Shown here: positions 18,384-27,377 of the stretch, piece by piece
Layout of the letters: every line of letters begins with the position of its first letter
Position numbering within the stretch: position 1 is the first letter of the stretch
NCBI RefSeq assembly: GCF_029360705.1
Contig: NZ_JARKMX010000008.1
Location: 1,611,949-1,675,948, forward strand
Reading direction: 5' to 3'
DNA from: Paraflavitalea pollutisoli
GTDB lineage: Bacteria > Bacteroidota > Bacteroidia > Chitinophagales > Chitinophagaceae
Length of the DNA: 64,000 nt
Program-made: the position numbers and the translations under genes
The notes under the pieces: generated by a model
Database searches by the model: none
Told to the model about the DNA's origin: nothing
The model's input: the letters and a program-made list of their open reading frames with translations, nothing else

Positions 18384-18863
18384 TTAACCTTCGGTCCTGT
18401 TTTCTTGTTTTTCGTTGTTGTCGTTCGGTTGACCCTGGTCAGGAGCGGGAGCTGGCTTTCTTCTCGACTCGGAACGTTTGCGGTAGTAATCCTTCTGGGC
18501 TTGCAGCACGGCGTTGTCACGCTCTACGCGCAGCTGACGGATGGTTTGCCGCTTTTCGCGACCGGTCATGTCATCCTGTAACCTGACAGATTGGATCCTG
18601 TCGGTGTAATCCTGTTTGATGTCCTGAACTTCGAGGTCCAGGCGCGACGGCCGGGAATTGTACCCGTAAGCGTAAGGGGAGGGTCCCCACCAGGGGTTGA
18701 AGCCATATCCGTAGTAAGGATAGAAAGGTCCGTATCCGAAGCCCATACCAACAGACATGCGTGGTCTGACTACCGGTCCTCCTCCTCTAACTACTACTCT
18801 TTTCTGGGCAGATGCGCCTACCGCCAATCCAACCGACAACAATACAAATAGCAGCTTTTTCAT
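18384..18863 (-). CDS. Small exported Gly/Tyr/Pro-rich protein with charged helical tail
   Basis: A 159-residue protein starting at the ATG at 18863, which gives a clean signal peptide (MKKLLFVLLSVGLAVGASAQ). The middle is aromatic and glycine-rich (GFGYGPFYPYYGYGFNPWWG). The second half is a highly charged helix (LEVQDIKQDYTDRIQSVRLQ through RQTIRQLRVERD), ending in a disordered Pro/Gln/Asn/Glu tail. Such small periplasmic proteins are common in Chitinophagaceae without known function. The longer reading frame to 18944 runs through a hairpin and is not credible. The gene has its own terminator. Confidence 0.75.
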   Translation of the reverse strand: MKKLLFVLLSVGLAVGASAQKRVVVRGGGPVVRPRMSVGMGFGYGPFYPYYGYGFNPWWGPSPYAYGYNSRPSRLDLEVQDIKQDYTDRIQSVRLQDDMTGREKRQTIRQLRVERDNAVLQAQKDYYRKRSESRRKPAPAPDQGQPNDNNEKQENRTEG

Positions 18864-18938
18864 AACAAACTTTTTATACCTTATAGACTGCAAATGAGGG
18901 GCAATAGTTAGAAAGAAGATGTTAAAATAACCACTCAA

Positions 18939-18974
18939 TAACAAAGGGCGGCCCTGTTGAGCCGCCCTTTGTTA
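18939..18974. terminator. Strong 14-bp hairpin between GH105 and the small exported protein
   Basis: A perfect 14-bp stem (TAACAAAGGGCGGC with GCCGCCCTTTGTTA) around an 8-base loop. It lies 80 bases past the GH105 stop and probably ends that transcript, though there is no long T-run. Confidence 0.6.
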
Positions 18975-19053
18975 AAGGTTTTAAAAATGTTCACGAAGGC
19001 CTCACTGTCGCAGTCATTTTGCTATCTGCGAAAGTCAGCCAGCCGTTTCTTTT

Positions 19054-20199
19054 TTAGCGCAGTAAGGCAGTGGCGCACCACAGAATTGGTGCCTGCCCGT
19101 GCATATCACCTACCAGGCGTTTACGGTCGAGGTAGTACTGGTGATCATTTTTCTTGTTGGTTCCTTCGCACACCTCGCGGATATCGCCGTTATCGTCGAT
19201 GTACGTGATCAATTGCAGCCAGGCTTTGCGGGCGGCGGGCTCGTAGGCTTTTTTATCCAGCCATCCTTCCTTTACGCCGGTAATGAGGGCATAGGTAAAC
19301 ATACCTGTTCCCGACGTTTCTTCCCAGGAAGCAGGATCATCGATCAATTGACGCCACATACCATTATCGGCCTGGTATTTCAGCAGAGAAGTCATCATCA
19401 GTTGATACCCCTGCATGATCCTCGCGCGGTGGATATTGTCCTTTGGCAGGGAGCGCAGCAATTCTGCCATCCCTACCGCCATCCAGCCATTGCCCCGCCC
19501 CCAGAAAAAAGGCACATCCGGCGCATGGTAGAAAAGCCCGTTGGGCTTCTGGAGCGAGTCGAGGTATACGACCATTTCTTTGGCCGCCCGTTCAATATAT
19601 ACTTTATCGCCGGTGGCTCGGTATGCCTGTGCCTGTACAGCTGTGATCATGAACATATCGTCGATCCACATCCGCGTCATCCAGGTAAGCCCCTGCTTGT
19701 AATAGTCATGGCTCTCCGGCTTCACCCGAGGCCCTTCAGGAGGCCCCCATTGCTTATCCGCAATACCTTTTCCCATTTCGAGGTAACGCGCGTCTTTGGT
19801 CTGCATATACAGCTCGAGGGGTACCGATCCGAATACCGCGTAGTCTACGTGATCGGGAATGGGGATCATGCTTTTTTCGGTGGTAAAGAATGGTTCAAAA
19901 CGATTGGCCAGTTGTCCGGTTAAGCCTTTGTCGTTGCTGGCCCGGGCGAAAGTCAGTGCACCATACCAGGCACATACTTCCGGATAGGTGATCACCTTAG
20001 GCGGTGTAGGGCGGCCAAAATTGGGATGCGGCACGGCCACAAAGCGGGCGGCTACTTTTTTCCCTACTGCTGCAGGAGAGGCGCCCTCGGGCCAGGATTT
20101 CAAGCCTCCTGTTTCTTTTTTCGATTGCGCAAAGCCACTATTGGTAGCCATCGCCGTTATTCCTGTTGCCAGGAGCAAGCATTTGATCGTTGGGTTCAT
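19054..20199 (-). CDS. GH105 unsaturated rhamnogalacturonyl/glucuronyl hydrolase
   Basis: A 381-residue enzyme with an N-terminal signal peptide (ending near GFAQS), probably periplasmic. The (alpha/alpha)6 family hallmarks are visible: MWIDDMFM with the catalytic aspartate pair at 180-181, WGRGNGW at 233-239, ETSGTGMF, and the C-terminal DMHGQAPILW. Such enzymes hydrate the 4,5-unsaturated uronic acid left by a polysaccharide lyase and release the sugar it is linked to. It resembles YteR/YesR, which act on rhamnogalacturonan fragments. It is separated from the GH29 gene upstream by 240 bases holding an imperfect hairpin (20228-20255), so it may have its own promoter. Confidence 0.88.
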   Translation of the reverse strand: MNPTIKCLLLATGITAMATNSGFAQSKKETGGLKSWPEGASPAAVGKKVAARFVAVPHPNFGRPTPPKVITYPEVCAWYGALTFARASNDKGLTGQLANRFEPFFTTEKSMIPIPDHVDYAVFGSVPLELYMQTKDARYLEMGKGIADKQWGPPEGPRVKPESHDYYKQGLTWMTRMWIDDMFMITAVQAQAYRATGDKVYIERAAKEMVVYLDSLQKPNGLFYHAPDVPFFWGRGNGWMAVGMAELLRSLPKDNIHRARIMQGYQLMMTSLLKYQADNGMWRQLIDDPASWEETSGTGMFTYALITGVKEGWLDKKAYEPAARKAWLQLITYIDDNGDIREVCEGTNKKNDHQYYLDRKRLVGDMHGQAPILWCATALLR

Positions 20200-20439
20200 A
20201 CGTATCGTTTAAAAATATGAATAAGACGGTCACCCCCGCCATCCGGAGGTGACCTATCTTACAATGTGTTGAGTAAAGGAAGCATCATTGAGTAATCGCT
20301 TGCTCATGCTATTTGTAAACCATTGCTATATTCTATGCCCGCCAATACTTAACAACTGCAATTGACGGCTATTTTCGCGATAGTGCAACGAGTGTTATTA
20401 CTTCCTATTCACCTATTTTAGCAGTGTCACCAGCAAGCA

Positions 20440-22221
20440 TCAATGCACCGGTAACAAACGGATGCTTTTCAACTTAAACAGTTCCTTGCCCTGCTGTCTT
20501 GGCTTTACCGTTATACTGTACAACCCCGGCTTCCCGATGGTGGTAATCGCTACTGCATGCTGTATGAACAGCAGCGGATTGCTCTTATCGAATTCGGAAC
20601 TGCGGAGCGTGCGGAATAGAAATGATTGCCCACCGATGGTCAACTGTCCTTCCTGACGGGCACTCTCGGCGGGGCAGGCGTACTCCAGCACGATCTTATA
20701 ATCTGCCGGCTCCGTGATGCGCAGGTGGAAGGTAGCTGAATCATTCGCCCCCTGCATATCGGTGACACACACAGCGTGTTTCCAGTCGCCAAAATAATGG
20801 CTATACGTAAGGCTTTTTACAGCAGCGCTATCCGCCGTGGTTGCGTGTACAGCCTCCACAATATTTTCATTGACCTGGGCAGATATGGTCACCGGTGCTT
20901 TTGTATTATAAGCTGGCGCCTTACCCGTGTATTCAAGTACAATGACGGTATTGGGGCTTGCTGGTTCCGCAGCAGGAAATTGCACATACAGGTCAGCTCC
21001 CCTACGATCTATCACCAGCGGCTTTTTGCCCACCAGGGCGTAGGCCCTCGTCGCAGTCACGGAGCAGTCTGGCAATAACAGCTTACCATCCCGTGGGCGG
21101 TCCAGCACATGTAAGAAAAGCTTGCCCGGTTTGGCCGTCGTAACGCCCCAGGGCTGCCCCGGCACAAACCCATAGGTGGTACCATAAATACTTTCCCCGT
21201 TGGCCGCCAGCCAGCGTCCTGTTTCACGCAGGTATTTTGCCGAGTAGGAAGGAATATTCCCTTTCCCATCGGGCCCTACATTCAACATCAGGTTGCCTCC
21301 TTTGGAAGCCACATTGGCCAGCAGCCGGATAATCTCGGCCGGCGACTTGAAGTTCATATCATGCTCTATATAGCCCCACGAATCATTGTGTGTATAGATG
21401 GACTCCCATACTTCTTCGATCGGTGCAGGTGGTACTTCAGAGTCACCAAAGTCACGGTAGTCGCCCAACCCCTGCCCTACGCGGCTGCTGAAAAGACTAC
21501 CGGGTTGTAATTGTCGCAACGTATCGACCAGCTGTTGCGTCTGTTGACGTGTAAGACCACCCGGCATATCGAACCATACAATGCCCAGCGGCCCGTAGTT
21601 GGTCATCAATTCTTTCAGTTGTGGAATGGACTTTTCACGATAATAACGGAGGTAGTCTTTTTTCGACTCCTCGAAATCCCAGCGATTGCCGCCACCATCC
21701 GGCTCATGCCAGTCGAGGAACTGCGAGTAATAAAATCCAAACTGAATGCCCCGTTTACGGGTAGCCTCCGCCAGCGCCTTCATCGGATCTTTTCGATAGG
21801 GACTGGCTTTCACAATTGAGAAATTACTTACTTTAGAATCGTACATGGCAAATCCTTCGTGGTGTTTGGCAGTTATCACCATGTAGCGGATACCAGCGTC
21901 TTTGGCCAGGCCAGCCCATTCATCGGCATTGAAGTTGACCGGATTGAACTGTGCGGCTTTAGCAGCATAGTCAGCTGCGGGCACTTTTGCCTGGTTCATC
22001 AACCATTCACCACTACCATAGTAGCGCTTATTGTTCCAGACACCACCCAGCTGGGAGTAGAGCCCCCAATGGATGAACAGCCCAAATTTGGCATCCTTGA
22101 ACCATTGGATATTGGGATGATTTTTACCAGAAGAAGTTTTATCCCACATTTCATCCTGGGCCTGTGCCTGACAAAGGCCTACCCCTAACAACAAGGCAAG
22201 AACCATTCGATTATACTGCAT
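20440..22221 (-). CDS. GH29 alpha-L-fucosidase 1
   Basis: A 593-residue exported fucosidase (signal peptide ending near CQAQAQ). The GH29 TIM barrel spans roughly 35-340, with FGLFIHWGLYS, VITAKHHEGFAMYDS, FGFYYSQFLDWHE and the nucleophile Asp218 in GIVWFDMPGG; ASKGGNLMLNVGPDGKGNIP closes the barrel. The C-terminal 240 residues form one or two beta-sandwich domains. It removes alpha-linked L-fucose by a retaining mechanism. The ATG at 22221 is preferred over a TTG six bases upstream. It follows a second GH29 gene, but a terminator lies between them. Linkage specificity cannot be told. Confidence 0.94.
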   Translation of the reverse strand: MQYNRMVLALLLGVGLCQAQAQDEMWDKTSSGKNHPNIQWFKDAKFGLFIHWGLYSQLGGVWNNKRYYGSGEWLMNQAKVPAADYAAKAAQFNPVNFNADEWAGLAKDAGIRYMVITAKHHEGFAMYDSKVSNFSIVKASPYRKDPMKALAEATRKRGIQFGFYYSQFLDWHEPDGGGNRWDFEESKKDYLRYYREKSIPQLKELMTNYGPLGIVWFDMPGGLTRQQTQQLVDTLRQLQPGSLFSSRVGQGLGDYRDFGDSEVPPAPIEEVWESIYTHNDSWGYIEHDMNFKSPAEIIRLLANVASKGGNLMLNVGPDGKGNIPSYSAKYLRETGRWLAANGESIYGTTYGFVPGQPWGVTTAKPGKLFLHVLDRPRDGKLLLPDCSVTATRAYALVGKKPLVIDRRGADLYVQFPAAEPASPNTVIVLEYTGKAPAYNTKAPVTISAQVNENIVEAVHATTADSAAVKSLTYSHYFGDWKHAVCVTDMQGANDSATFHLRITEPADYKIVLEYACPAESARQEGQLTIGGQSFLFRTLRSSEFDKSNPLLFIQHAVAITTIGKPGLYSITVKPRQQGKELFKLKSIRLLPVH

Positions 22222-22239
22222 AAACAAGCAAGCTGCATT

Positions 22240-22283
22240 ATTAAAAATAATGGGTCCGGCATCTGTAACGAAAGCCGGACCCG
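22240..22283 (-). terminator. Terminator between the two GH29 genes
   Basis: On the minus strand GGGTCCGGC pairs with GCCGGACCC across a 13-base loop and is followed by ATTATTTTTAAT. It lies directly after the GH29 gene at 22309-23691. Confidence 0.75.
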
Positions 22284-22308
22284 TAAAAAAGATTGTATAA
22301 CCGTTGTG

Positions 22309-23691
22309 CTACAAACCGCTTTTCAATTCAACTTTGATCACGGAGGCGATGGGATCCGGCGCCTGAGCAGGCACTGTAAGAGTCAGGATGTCTTTAGATT
22401 GTCCAGTCTTCACTTTCACACCACCTGCCAGCAAGGAAGCGCCTGCCACCTTAGCTTTTACACCTGGCACTTCGAGTTTACCGTTAGCAGGCCACTCGAA
22501 TACGGACAAATAAAGAAAGGTTTTGCCGCCCTCTGTCTTTTGCGTACAACGGCCCCAGCTCATGGGCGCCAGCGGACTGCCCTTGGTGCCGTAAATCGCT
22601 TCTCCATTTACCTTCATCCATTTACCTACCTGCTGCAGGCGTTCAATACTTTCAGCAGGAATATTTCCGTCGGCCTTGGGGCCAATATTGAGCAGGTAGT
22701 TCCCCCCTTTCGAGGCAATGTCGATGAGGTTTTGTATCAGGGTCGCTGTAGGCTTCCAGTTGTTGTCATAACTTTTGTATCCCCACGAACCGTTCATCGT
22801 CATACAGGTTTCCCAATCCTTGCCATCCATCTCCCCTACTTTGGGAATACGTTGTTCGGGTGTGGTATAGTCACCCGCGAAATTGGGTCTTTTGAGCCGG
22901 TCATTGGTGATGATATTCGGTTGCAGCTTCAATACTTCCTTAAACTTTTCGGCATAGGCATCGGTCATGTCTGTTGGTGTATCCCACCACAACACGGCAA
23001 CGTCGCCGTAGTTTGTCAGCAACTCCTTCACCTGCGGTACGGCTACCTCATCGATGTATTGATCCATGGTCTTGGTGGTCTGTGCAGGATCCCAGTGGCC
23101 TTTATGCGCCGCTGTATAAGCATCGATCCGGGCAGAGTCGGGATTGGCCCATCCTTCGGAGGTTACTTTACGGGCAGCAGCGCCACCAGGATTGTTCCAG
23201 TCCTGGGCATGGGAGTAATAGAACCCTAGTTTAATCCCGTGTTTCCGGCAGGCTTCAGCCAGTGGCTTGAGGAGATCTTTGCCATACGGTGTTGCATCCA
23301 CCATATCCCATTTACTGGCTTTGCTGTCGAACAGCGCAAACCCGTCATGGTGCTTGGTGGTAATGACGATGTATTTCATGCCCGCGTCCTTCGCCAGTTT
23401 TACCCAGGCATCGGCATCATAGTGAACAGGATTGAATGCCGCGGCAAACTGCTGGTAATCGGCCACAGGAATTTTACCGCGATTCATGATCCACTCGCCA
23501 ATGCGGTTGATCTTTTGCCCCTTATAGGTGCCGGCAGGTACCGCGTACACGCCCCAGTGAATGAACATGCCGAACCGGGCTTCGCGCCACCATTCCATCC
23601 GTTGTTCCTTGGAGGCAGCTGGAGCAGGCTGGGCTTTGGCGGTATACAGGATGCAGGAGGCGGAAAGCAGGCAAATGAATCGTCTTAACAT
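22309..23691 (-). CDS. GH29 alpha-L-fucosidase 2
   Basis: A 460-residue exported fucosidase (signal peptide ending YTAKAQ). Barrel motifs: FGMFIHWGVYAVPAG, ITTKHHDGFALFDS, KLGFYYSHAQDW and the nucleophile Asp237 in AVLWWDTPTD. A probable acid/base glutamate lies in WETCMTMNGSWGYK, and IASKGGNYLLNIGPKADGNI closes the barrel. It is shorter than the other two GH29 proteins here, with only a single small C-terminal beta domain. L-fucose released in the periplasm would feed FucP. The gene has its own terminator downstream and lies about 190 bases downstream of the acetylesterase gene, whose terminator separates them. Confidence 0.94.
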   Translation of the reverse strand: MLRRFICLLSASCILYTAKAQPAPAASKEQRMEWWREARFGMFIHWGVYAVPAGTYKGQKINRIGEWIMNRGKIPVADYQQFAAAFNPVHYDADAWVKLAKDAGMKYIVITTKHHDGFALFDSKASKWDMVDATPYGKDLLKPLAEACRKHGIKLGFYYSHAQDWNNPGGAAARKVTSEGWANPDSARIDAYTAAHKGHWDPAQTTKTMDQYIDEVAVPQVKELLTNYGDVAVLWWDTPTDMTDAYAEKFKEVLKLQPNIITNDRLKRPNFAGDYTTPEQRIPKVGEMDGKDWETCMTMNGSWGYKSYDNNWKPTATLIQNLIDIASKGGNYLLNIGPKADGNIPAESIERLQQVGKWMKVNGEAIYGTKGSPLAPMSWGRCTQKTEGGKTFLYLSVFEWPANGKLEVPGVKAKVAGASLLAGGVKVKTGQSKDILTLTVPAQAPDPIASVIKVELKSGL

Positions 23692-23821
23692 GGGTGCAAT
23701 AATTTATGGGAAATAGTAGTCGTAACAACAGCAAATTAGGCAGGTTTCGGGTCATGGGAAGCCAGCGATTGGCATACTATTCAACGAAATTAGCAAGGCC
23801 GGTCATCCGGCATGGGAGCAT

Positions 23822-23849
23822 TAAAAAGGTCCCGGCCAGGCCGGGACCC
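23822..23849 (-). terminator. Terminator of the acetylesterase gene
   Basis: A near-perfect inverted repeat (GGTCCCGGCC-A-GGCCGGGACC, 23828-23848) followed on the minus strand by five Ts. Confidence 0.85.
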
Positions 23850-23878
23850 TATATCGTTTCGATATCAATAAATCTGCG

Positions 23879-25282
23879 TTATGGCACGAGCGCCCAATCA
23901 TCGGTACGGAAGGGAGCCGCGGGTAAACCATCGGTATTGAACAGCTCCGCTTCGGGCCAATCTTTGAAGGCATAGCGTACTGCCAGCGGGCCTTTTACCT
24001 GTGTACTGTACAGGCTGACCCCTTCATTGGTGATCTTTGCCTGCGCCGGATAAAATTTCTTATCGCTGCCTGCTATTTCGAAGCTTACCAACTCTTTTCC
24101 GTAGGTAGTAAGACCATTGGGCACATTGTTGAAAGTCAGCCGGGCAGTGTCTGCGCTAATAGACATCGACTTGTATACCGGGCCCTGATAGGGTACCCCT
24201 TCCCTACCATATGTTTTGGCAAGTGCCCAATAAGCCAGCCGTTTGGCTACCACCATTTTATTGGCCGGATGTATTGTTTTCTGGTCCCCGGCATCCATAC
24301 ATACCACCATACCGCTGTTGGGGATTAAAGCCTGTGCCTTGTCCTGTGCTTCTCGCAGATAAGGTATCAGCGGACGGCCGCTGGGATACTGGTAGGGAGC
24401 GATCTGAACATAGTAAAAGGGCCAGTTACCGGTATTCCATAAACTGCGCCACTCTGTTACCATCGATTGCATTAGGCTGGCATAGATCTCAGGCTGCAAC
24501 CGGTTCGACTCTCCCTGGTACCACAATGCTCCTTTGATATTGTATCCAATCAATGGTGCGACCATGGCGTTGAATAATACCATCGGGTCGTTTTTGGTCA
24601 TTTTTGCATCAGCAGCAGGATATTTAACACCCGCTACCCGCTTCAGACTGGGTTCATTCATCCAGGCTTCGATGGGCGTCCCTCCCCAGGTGGTCTGGAT
24701 AATACCAATGGGCACCTTCAGTCGTTGCCGCAGTATGCGGGCAAAATTGTATCCCACGGCACTGAATTCTTTCGCAGCATCTGGAGACACCATTTCCCAC
24801 TTAGCCTTCACATCGGCCTGCGGTATTTTGGTAAATGCTCTTTCCACACGAAAAAGGTGAATGGCCGTATCATCCGCATTCAACAGCATATCATCTGCAT
24901 CGAGTATCGGTTGGTTCTTGAACCCCTTCACCGGCATTTCCATATTGGATTGCCCGGAGCAGATCCAGACTTCTCCGATCAAAATGTTCGACAGCTTCAG
25001 TATTTCTCCATCAGTAATCGTGATTTCATAGGGGCCACCCGCTTTCGGCGTTTGTACGGCAGTACGCCAGGACCCATCGCTGCCTGCACGAACCGTATAT
25101 TTCTTCTTATCCCACGATGTAGTGATTACAACAGTCGCTTGCTGTTTAGCGGTACCCCAGATGGCTGCATTGGTTTGTTGCTGCAACACCATGCCGTTGC
25201 CGAACAAAGCGGGAAGGGTAACGGTCGCCTGGGCGGAATAGGCCAGCAAAGCGAGGGAGAGACTTAAAGCCTGTTTGATCAT
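23879..25282 (-). CDS. SGNH-type carbohydrate acetylesterase (sialate O-acetylesterase family)
   Basis: A 467-residue exported esterase (signal peptide ending YSAQA). An N-terminal beta domain (LPALFGNGMVLQQ, AAIWGTA) is followed by the SGNH catalytic domain with block I serine in VWICSGQSNMEMPV, the WYQGESNR motif, and the Asp/His pair in DAGDQKTIHPANK. Family members, though named sialate O-acetylesterases, often deacetylate plant or microbial polysaccharides. In this setting it probably removes acetyl groups that block the fucosidases or lyases. No sialic-acid genes are present, which argues against sialate as the substrate. It is monocistronic by its terminator. Confidence 0.88.
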   Translation of the reverse strand: MIKQALSLSLALLAYSAQATVTLPALFGNGMVLQQQTNAAIWGTAKQQATVVITTSWDKKKYTVRAGSDGSWRTAVQTPKAGGPYEITITDGEILKLSNILIGEVWICSGQSNMEMPVKGFKNQPILDADDMLLNADDTAIHLFRVERAFTKIPQADVKAKWEMVSPDAAKEFSAVGYNFARILRQRLKVPIGIIQTTWGGTPIEAWMNEPSLKRVAGVKYPAADAKMTKNDPMVLFNAMVAPLIGYNIKGALWYQGESNRLQPEIYASLMQSMVTEWRSLWNTGNWPFYYVQIAPYQYPSGRPLIPYLREAQDKAQALIPNSGMVVCMDAGDQKTIHPANKMVVAKRLAYWALAKTYGREGVPYQGPVYKSMSISADTARLTFNNVPNGLTTYGKELVSFEIAGSDKKFYPAQAKITNEGVSLYSTQVKGPLAVRYAFKDWPEAELFNTDGLPAAPFRTDDWALVP

Positions 25283-25457
25283 ATTGCAAACTTTTTTGAT
25301 TAGCAGAACCTAAAGTAAGGATTAGTTTTTTATTTACGCAGGGGCAATTCACAACACAACTAAAACATAAAACCCCGAACGGCGACGTGCAGGGTTTACC
25401 AACTAGTCAACGATTTTGGCAGCCGGATGGTATTTCGGGAAAAGTAGGTGATTGGCT

Positions 25458-25976
25458 TTATAGCCGTGAAAAATACATATACCAGTTCCACTCCCAGCTT
25501 TGTCCGTTGTCGGCGGAAAATGCCTGGCTCCACACCGGTTCTTCCGGATTCGTGGCATCCCACCTGAACTGCATAATGATCGGCTTTCCTTCAAAACTAT
25601 CCCTGGTAAAGAAATAACCAATGTAGTCCTGAAAGGAACCGCTTACAGGCGCATCGAGCGTTACAGCGTTGCTATCGGCCCAGTAGATACTCCAAAGTCG
25701 TGTTAGCGGATTAAACAAACGTAGGGTAAGCCCTTCGAATGGCTTGCCGAAAAAATCTGTCCTGAAATGGTCAATATTTCCCTGGCCAAACAATACGGTG
25801 CGTAGCTCTTGTGTTGCCACAAACTCCACCCATTCTGTACAGCCGTTGAGTCGGGTCTTCAATTTAACATTGCGCACCTGCCAGCTTCCGATCAGAAAGT
25901 CGAAATCGCTGAAGGAAGAAGTATCGGATGGGCTTATGGCGAGGTCGCCTGCAGCATCAAATTGAACGTTTTGCAT
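25458..25976 (-). CDS. DUF1579-like cytoplasmic protein
   Basis: A 172-residue protein if it starts at the ATG at 25976; an upstream start at 26000 is possible. It has no signal peptide. The pattern FDFLIGSWQVRNVKLKTRL, GCTEWVEFVATQELRTVLFG, LTLRLFNPLTRLWSIYW and WSQAFSADNGQSWEWNWYM is a widespread small lipocalin-like family usually annotated DUF1579. It begins with the conserved GxW pair near the N-terminus, and no catalytic function is established. It is flanked by intergenic gaps and appears independent of the sugar genes. Confidence 0.7.
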   Translation of the reverse strand: MQNVQFDAAGDLAISPSDTSSFSDFDFLIGSWQVRNVKLKTRLNGCTEWVEFVATQELRTVLFGQGNIDHFRTDFFGKPFEGLTLRLFNPLTRLWSIYWADSNAVTLDAPVSGSFQDYIGYFFTRDSFEGKPIIMQFRWDATNPEEPVWSQAFSADNGQSWEWNWYMYFSRL

Positions 25977-26053
25977 AGCTGTTGAGGTTTTATCACACAA
26001 ATAAACAGCCTGCGAGTGACAGCCCTATGTCAGCAGGATAGTATAGAATTGCG

Positions 26054-26149
26054 TTATATCGACAACTGTTTCAGCAGGCTGGGCAGTTTCTGCGCTGATG
26101 CCATGGTTGCAGACACCATCAGTAAGACAGTTAACACTTTCTGACGCAT
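26054..26149 (-). pseudogene. 31-residue ORF: intact signal peptide with almost no mature protein
   Basis: From the ATG at 26149 the minus strand reads MRQKVLTVLLMVSATMASAQ and then only eleven more residues (KLPSLLKQLSI) before a TAA at 26054. The first twenty residues are a textbook Bacteroidota signal peptide ending in A-S-A-Q. It may be the stub of an eroded secreted protein, or a genuine very small exported peptide. It sits 27 bases downstream of the lipoprotein gene that ends at 26177 and 53 bases upstream of the DUF1579-like gene's upper start. Confidence 0.35.
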
Positions 26150-26176
26150 GAGGCTATACTTTAACGATGAGTAGGT

Positions 26177-26653
26177 CTATTTGCTTTGGGTAAACTGCAG
26201 TGCTTCTTTTTTATCCGGGTCACCCACAAACCGGGAGATGGTCAGTTGTGAATCGATCAGCACGAGGTCAAACGTGGTGAAGGTTCTGTAACGAAACAGC
26301 TGGCCAGCCACGAATGACATGCCCAGCTTCCAGTTTCCTGCATCGTTGAACAGCTTCCAGGTCCCGATCGCGTCCCAGCTCACATTACCTTTCACAGCAG
26401 CATCCAGGCAATCGGGGAGGCGTGCCCGGAAGGAGGAGTCGGCACGCAACTCTAGGTAGATGGAATCTTTCTTGTATTGCTTTTTGTCCAGTAGGTTATT
26501 CGTAGCTGGGGTTGCCAACCAATTACCAGCCAGCTGACTGACGACGACGCTGTCAGTAACGGCGGGCCAGGGCAGACTCACCGCATTGCTTTTATGCGAT
26601 TGACAGGAGGCGCAAATTACCAACATGAACAAGAAAGGGATACAGCTACGCAT
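26177..26653 (-). CDS. Lipoprotein of unknown function
   Basis: A 158-residue predicted lipoprotein (FLFMLVICASCQSHK, lipid Cys17). The mature part contains LAGNWLATPATNN, DSIYLELRADSSFRARLPDC, and WDAIGTWKLFNDAGNWKLGM, a repeated G-x-W pattern suggesting a small lipocalin-like barrel. I do not recognise the family. The gene is transcribed away from the AT-rich DUF6934-like pair. Confidence 0.7.
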   Translation of the reverse strand: MRSCIPFLFMLVICASCQSHKSNAVSLPWPAVTDSVVVSQLAGNWLATPATNNLLDKKQYKKDSIYLELRADSSFRARLPDCLDAAVKGNVSWDAIGTWKLFNDAGNWKLGMSFVAGQLFRYRTFTTFDLVLIDSQLTISRFVGDPDKKEALQFTQSK

Positions 26654-26785
26654 ACAGAATATTGAGCACGCAATATACGATTGGCCAGGAAAACTGGATT
26701 ACCAATGATAGCAGTGAACTATTTCGAGGATGGGAAATCCAGGCATAATAAAAAAACGTATAGTATGCAATCAATCACCTATTGA

Positions 26786-27331
26786 ATGGCGCTGAATATT
26801 AGAATTGATATAGAAAACAGATACAAGCTTACTTATCCTGACGGAGATTTTCGCTATTACACCTTTGACTCTTCGCTGTCAGATGGCAGGCAGCAATTAA
26901 TTGCCATACAAATCAGTGAAGAAGTGCATCCTTTGATTCCTGATGTTCACAACCTCGCATTTGGCCCTTTTAATGAACAAAACGAAATTGATGATCGCAT
27001 AAAACTTACGCACGCCGATCATTCAAAAGTATTTTCAACAATCGTATTTGCCAGCGTAACATTCCTGACGATACACAAAGGGAAATTTATTGGCATTGAT
27101 GGGTCAGATACAAGAAGAGCCTATTTATACTATAGATGTATCATGAATAACTTTGCTTATCTGGAGACGCTATTCGACATATATAGGGTTAACTACTACG
27201 TCAGATTATACAGAGACATTGAATACAAAAAAGACGACTTCATTATAGTACCCAAAAGAATCACAGAAACTGACAACATAAGCTGCCAAACTCTATACAA
27301 CTACTTCATTTTTAGGGAAAAACAAGCGTAA
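26786..27331 (+). CDS. DUF6934-like protein (AT-rich, possibly acquired)
   Basis: A 181-residue cytoplasmic protein with no signal peptide. Recognisable segments are YTFDSSLSDGRQQLIAIQIS, LTHADHSKVFSTIVFASVTF and the most conserved-looking piece KGKFIGIDGSDTRRAYLYYR, which match my memory of the DUF6934 family; no function is established. Its base composition is visibly more AT-rich than its neighbours, and its codons differ (many AAA, ATA, TTA). A second AT-rich small gene follows 46 bases later on the same strand, and both end at a shared bidirectional terminator. The pair looks like a small acquired cassette inside the carbohydrate region. Confidence 0.6.
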   Translation: MALNIRIDIENRYKLTYPDGDFRYYTFDSSLSDGRQQLIAIQISEEVHPLIPDVHNLAFGPFNEQNEIDDRIKLTHADHSKVFSTIVFASVTFLTIHKGKFIGIDGSDTRRAYLYYRCIMNNFAYLETLFDIYRVNYYVRLYRDIEYKKDDFIIVPKRITETDNISCQTLYNYFIFREKQA

Positions 27332-27377
27332 ACAGTTTTAATTTGAATCCATATAAATAAACCCTAATTTTACAACA

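Noticed and set aside
22221-22227. TTG start for GH29 1
   Set aside because: The ATG six bases downstream gives the same signal peptide and is the more usual start codon.
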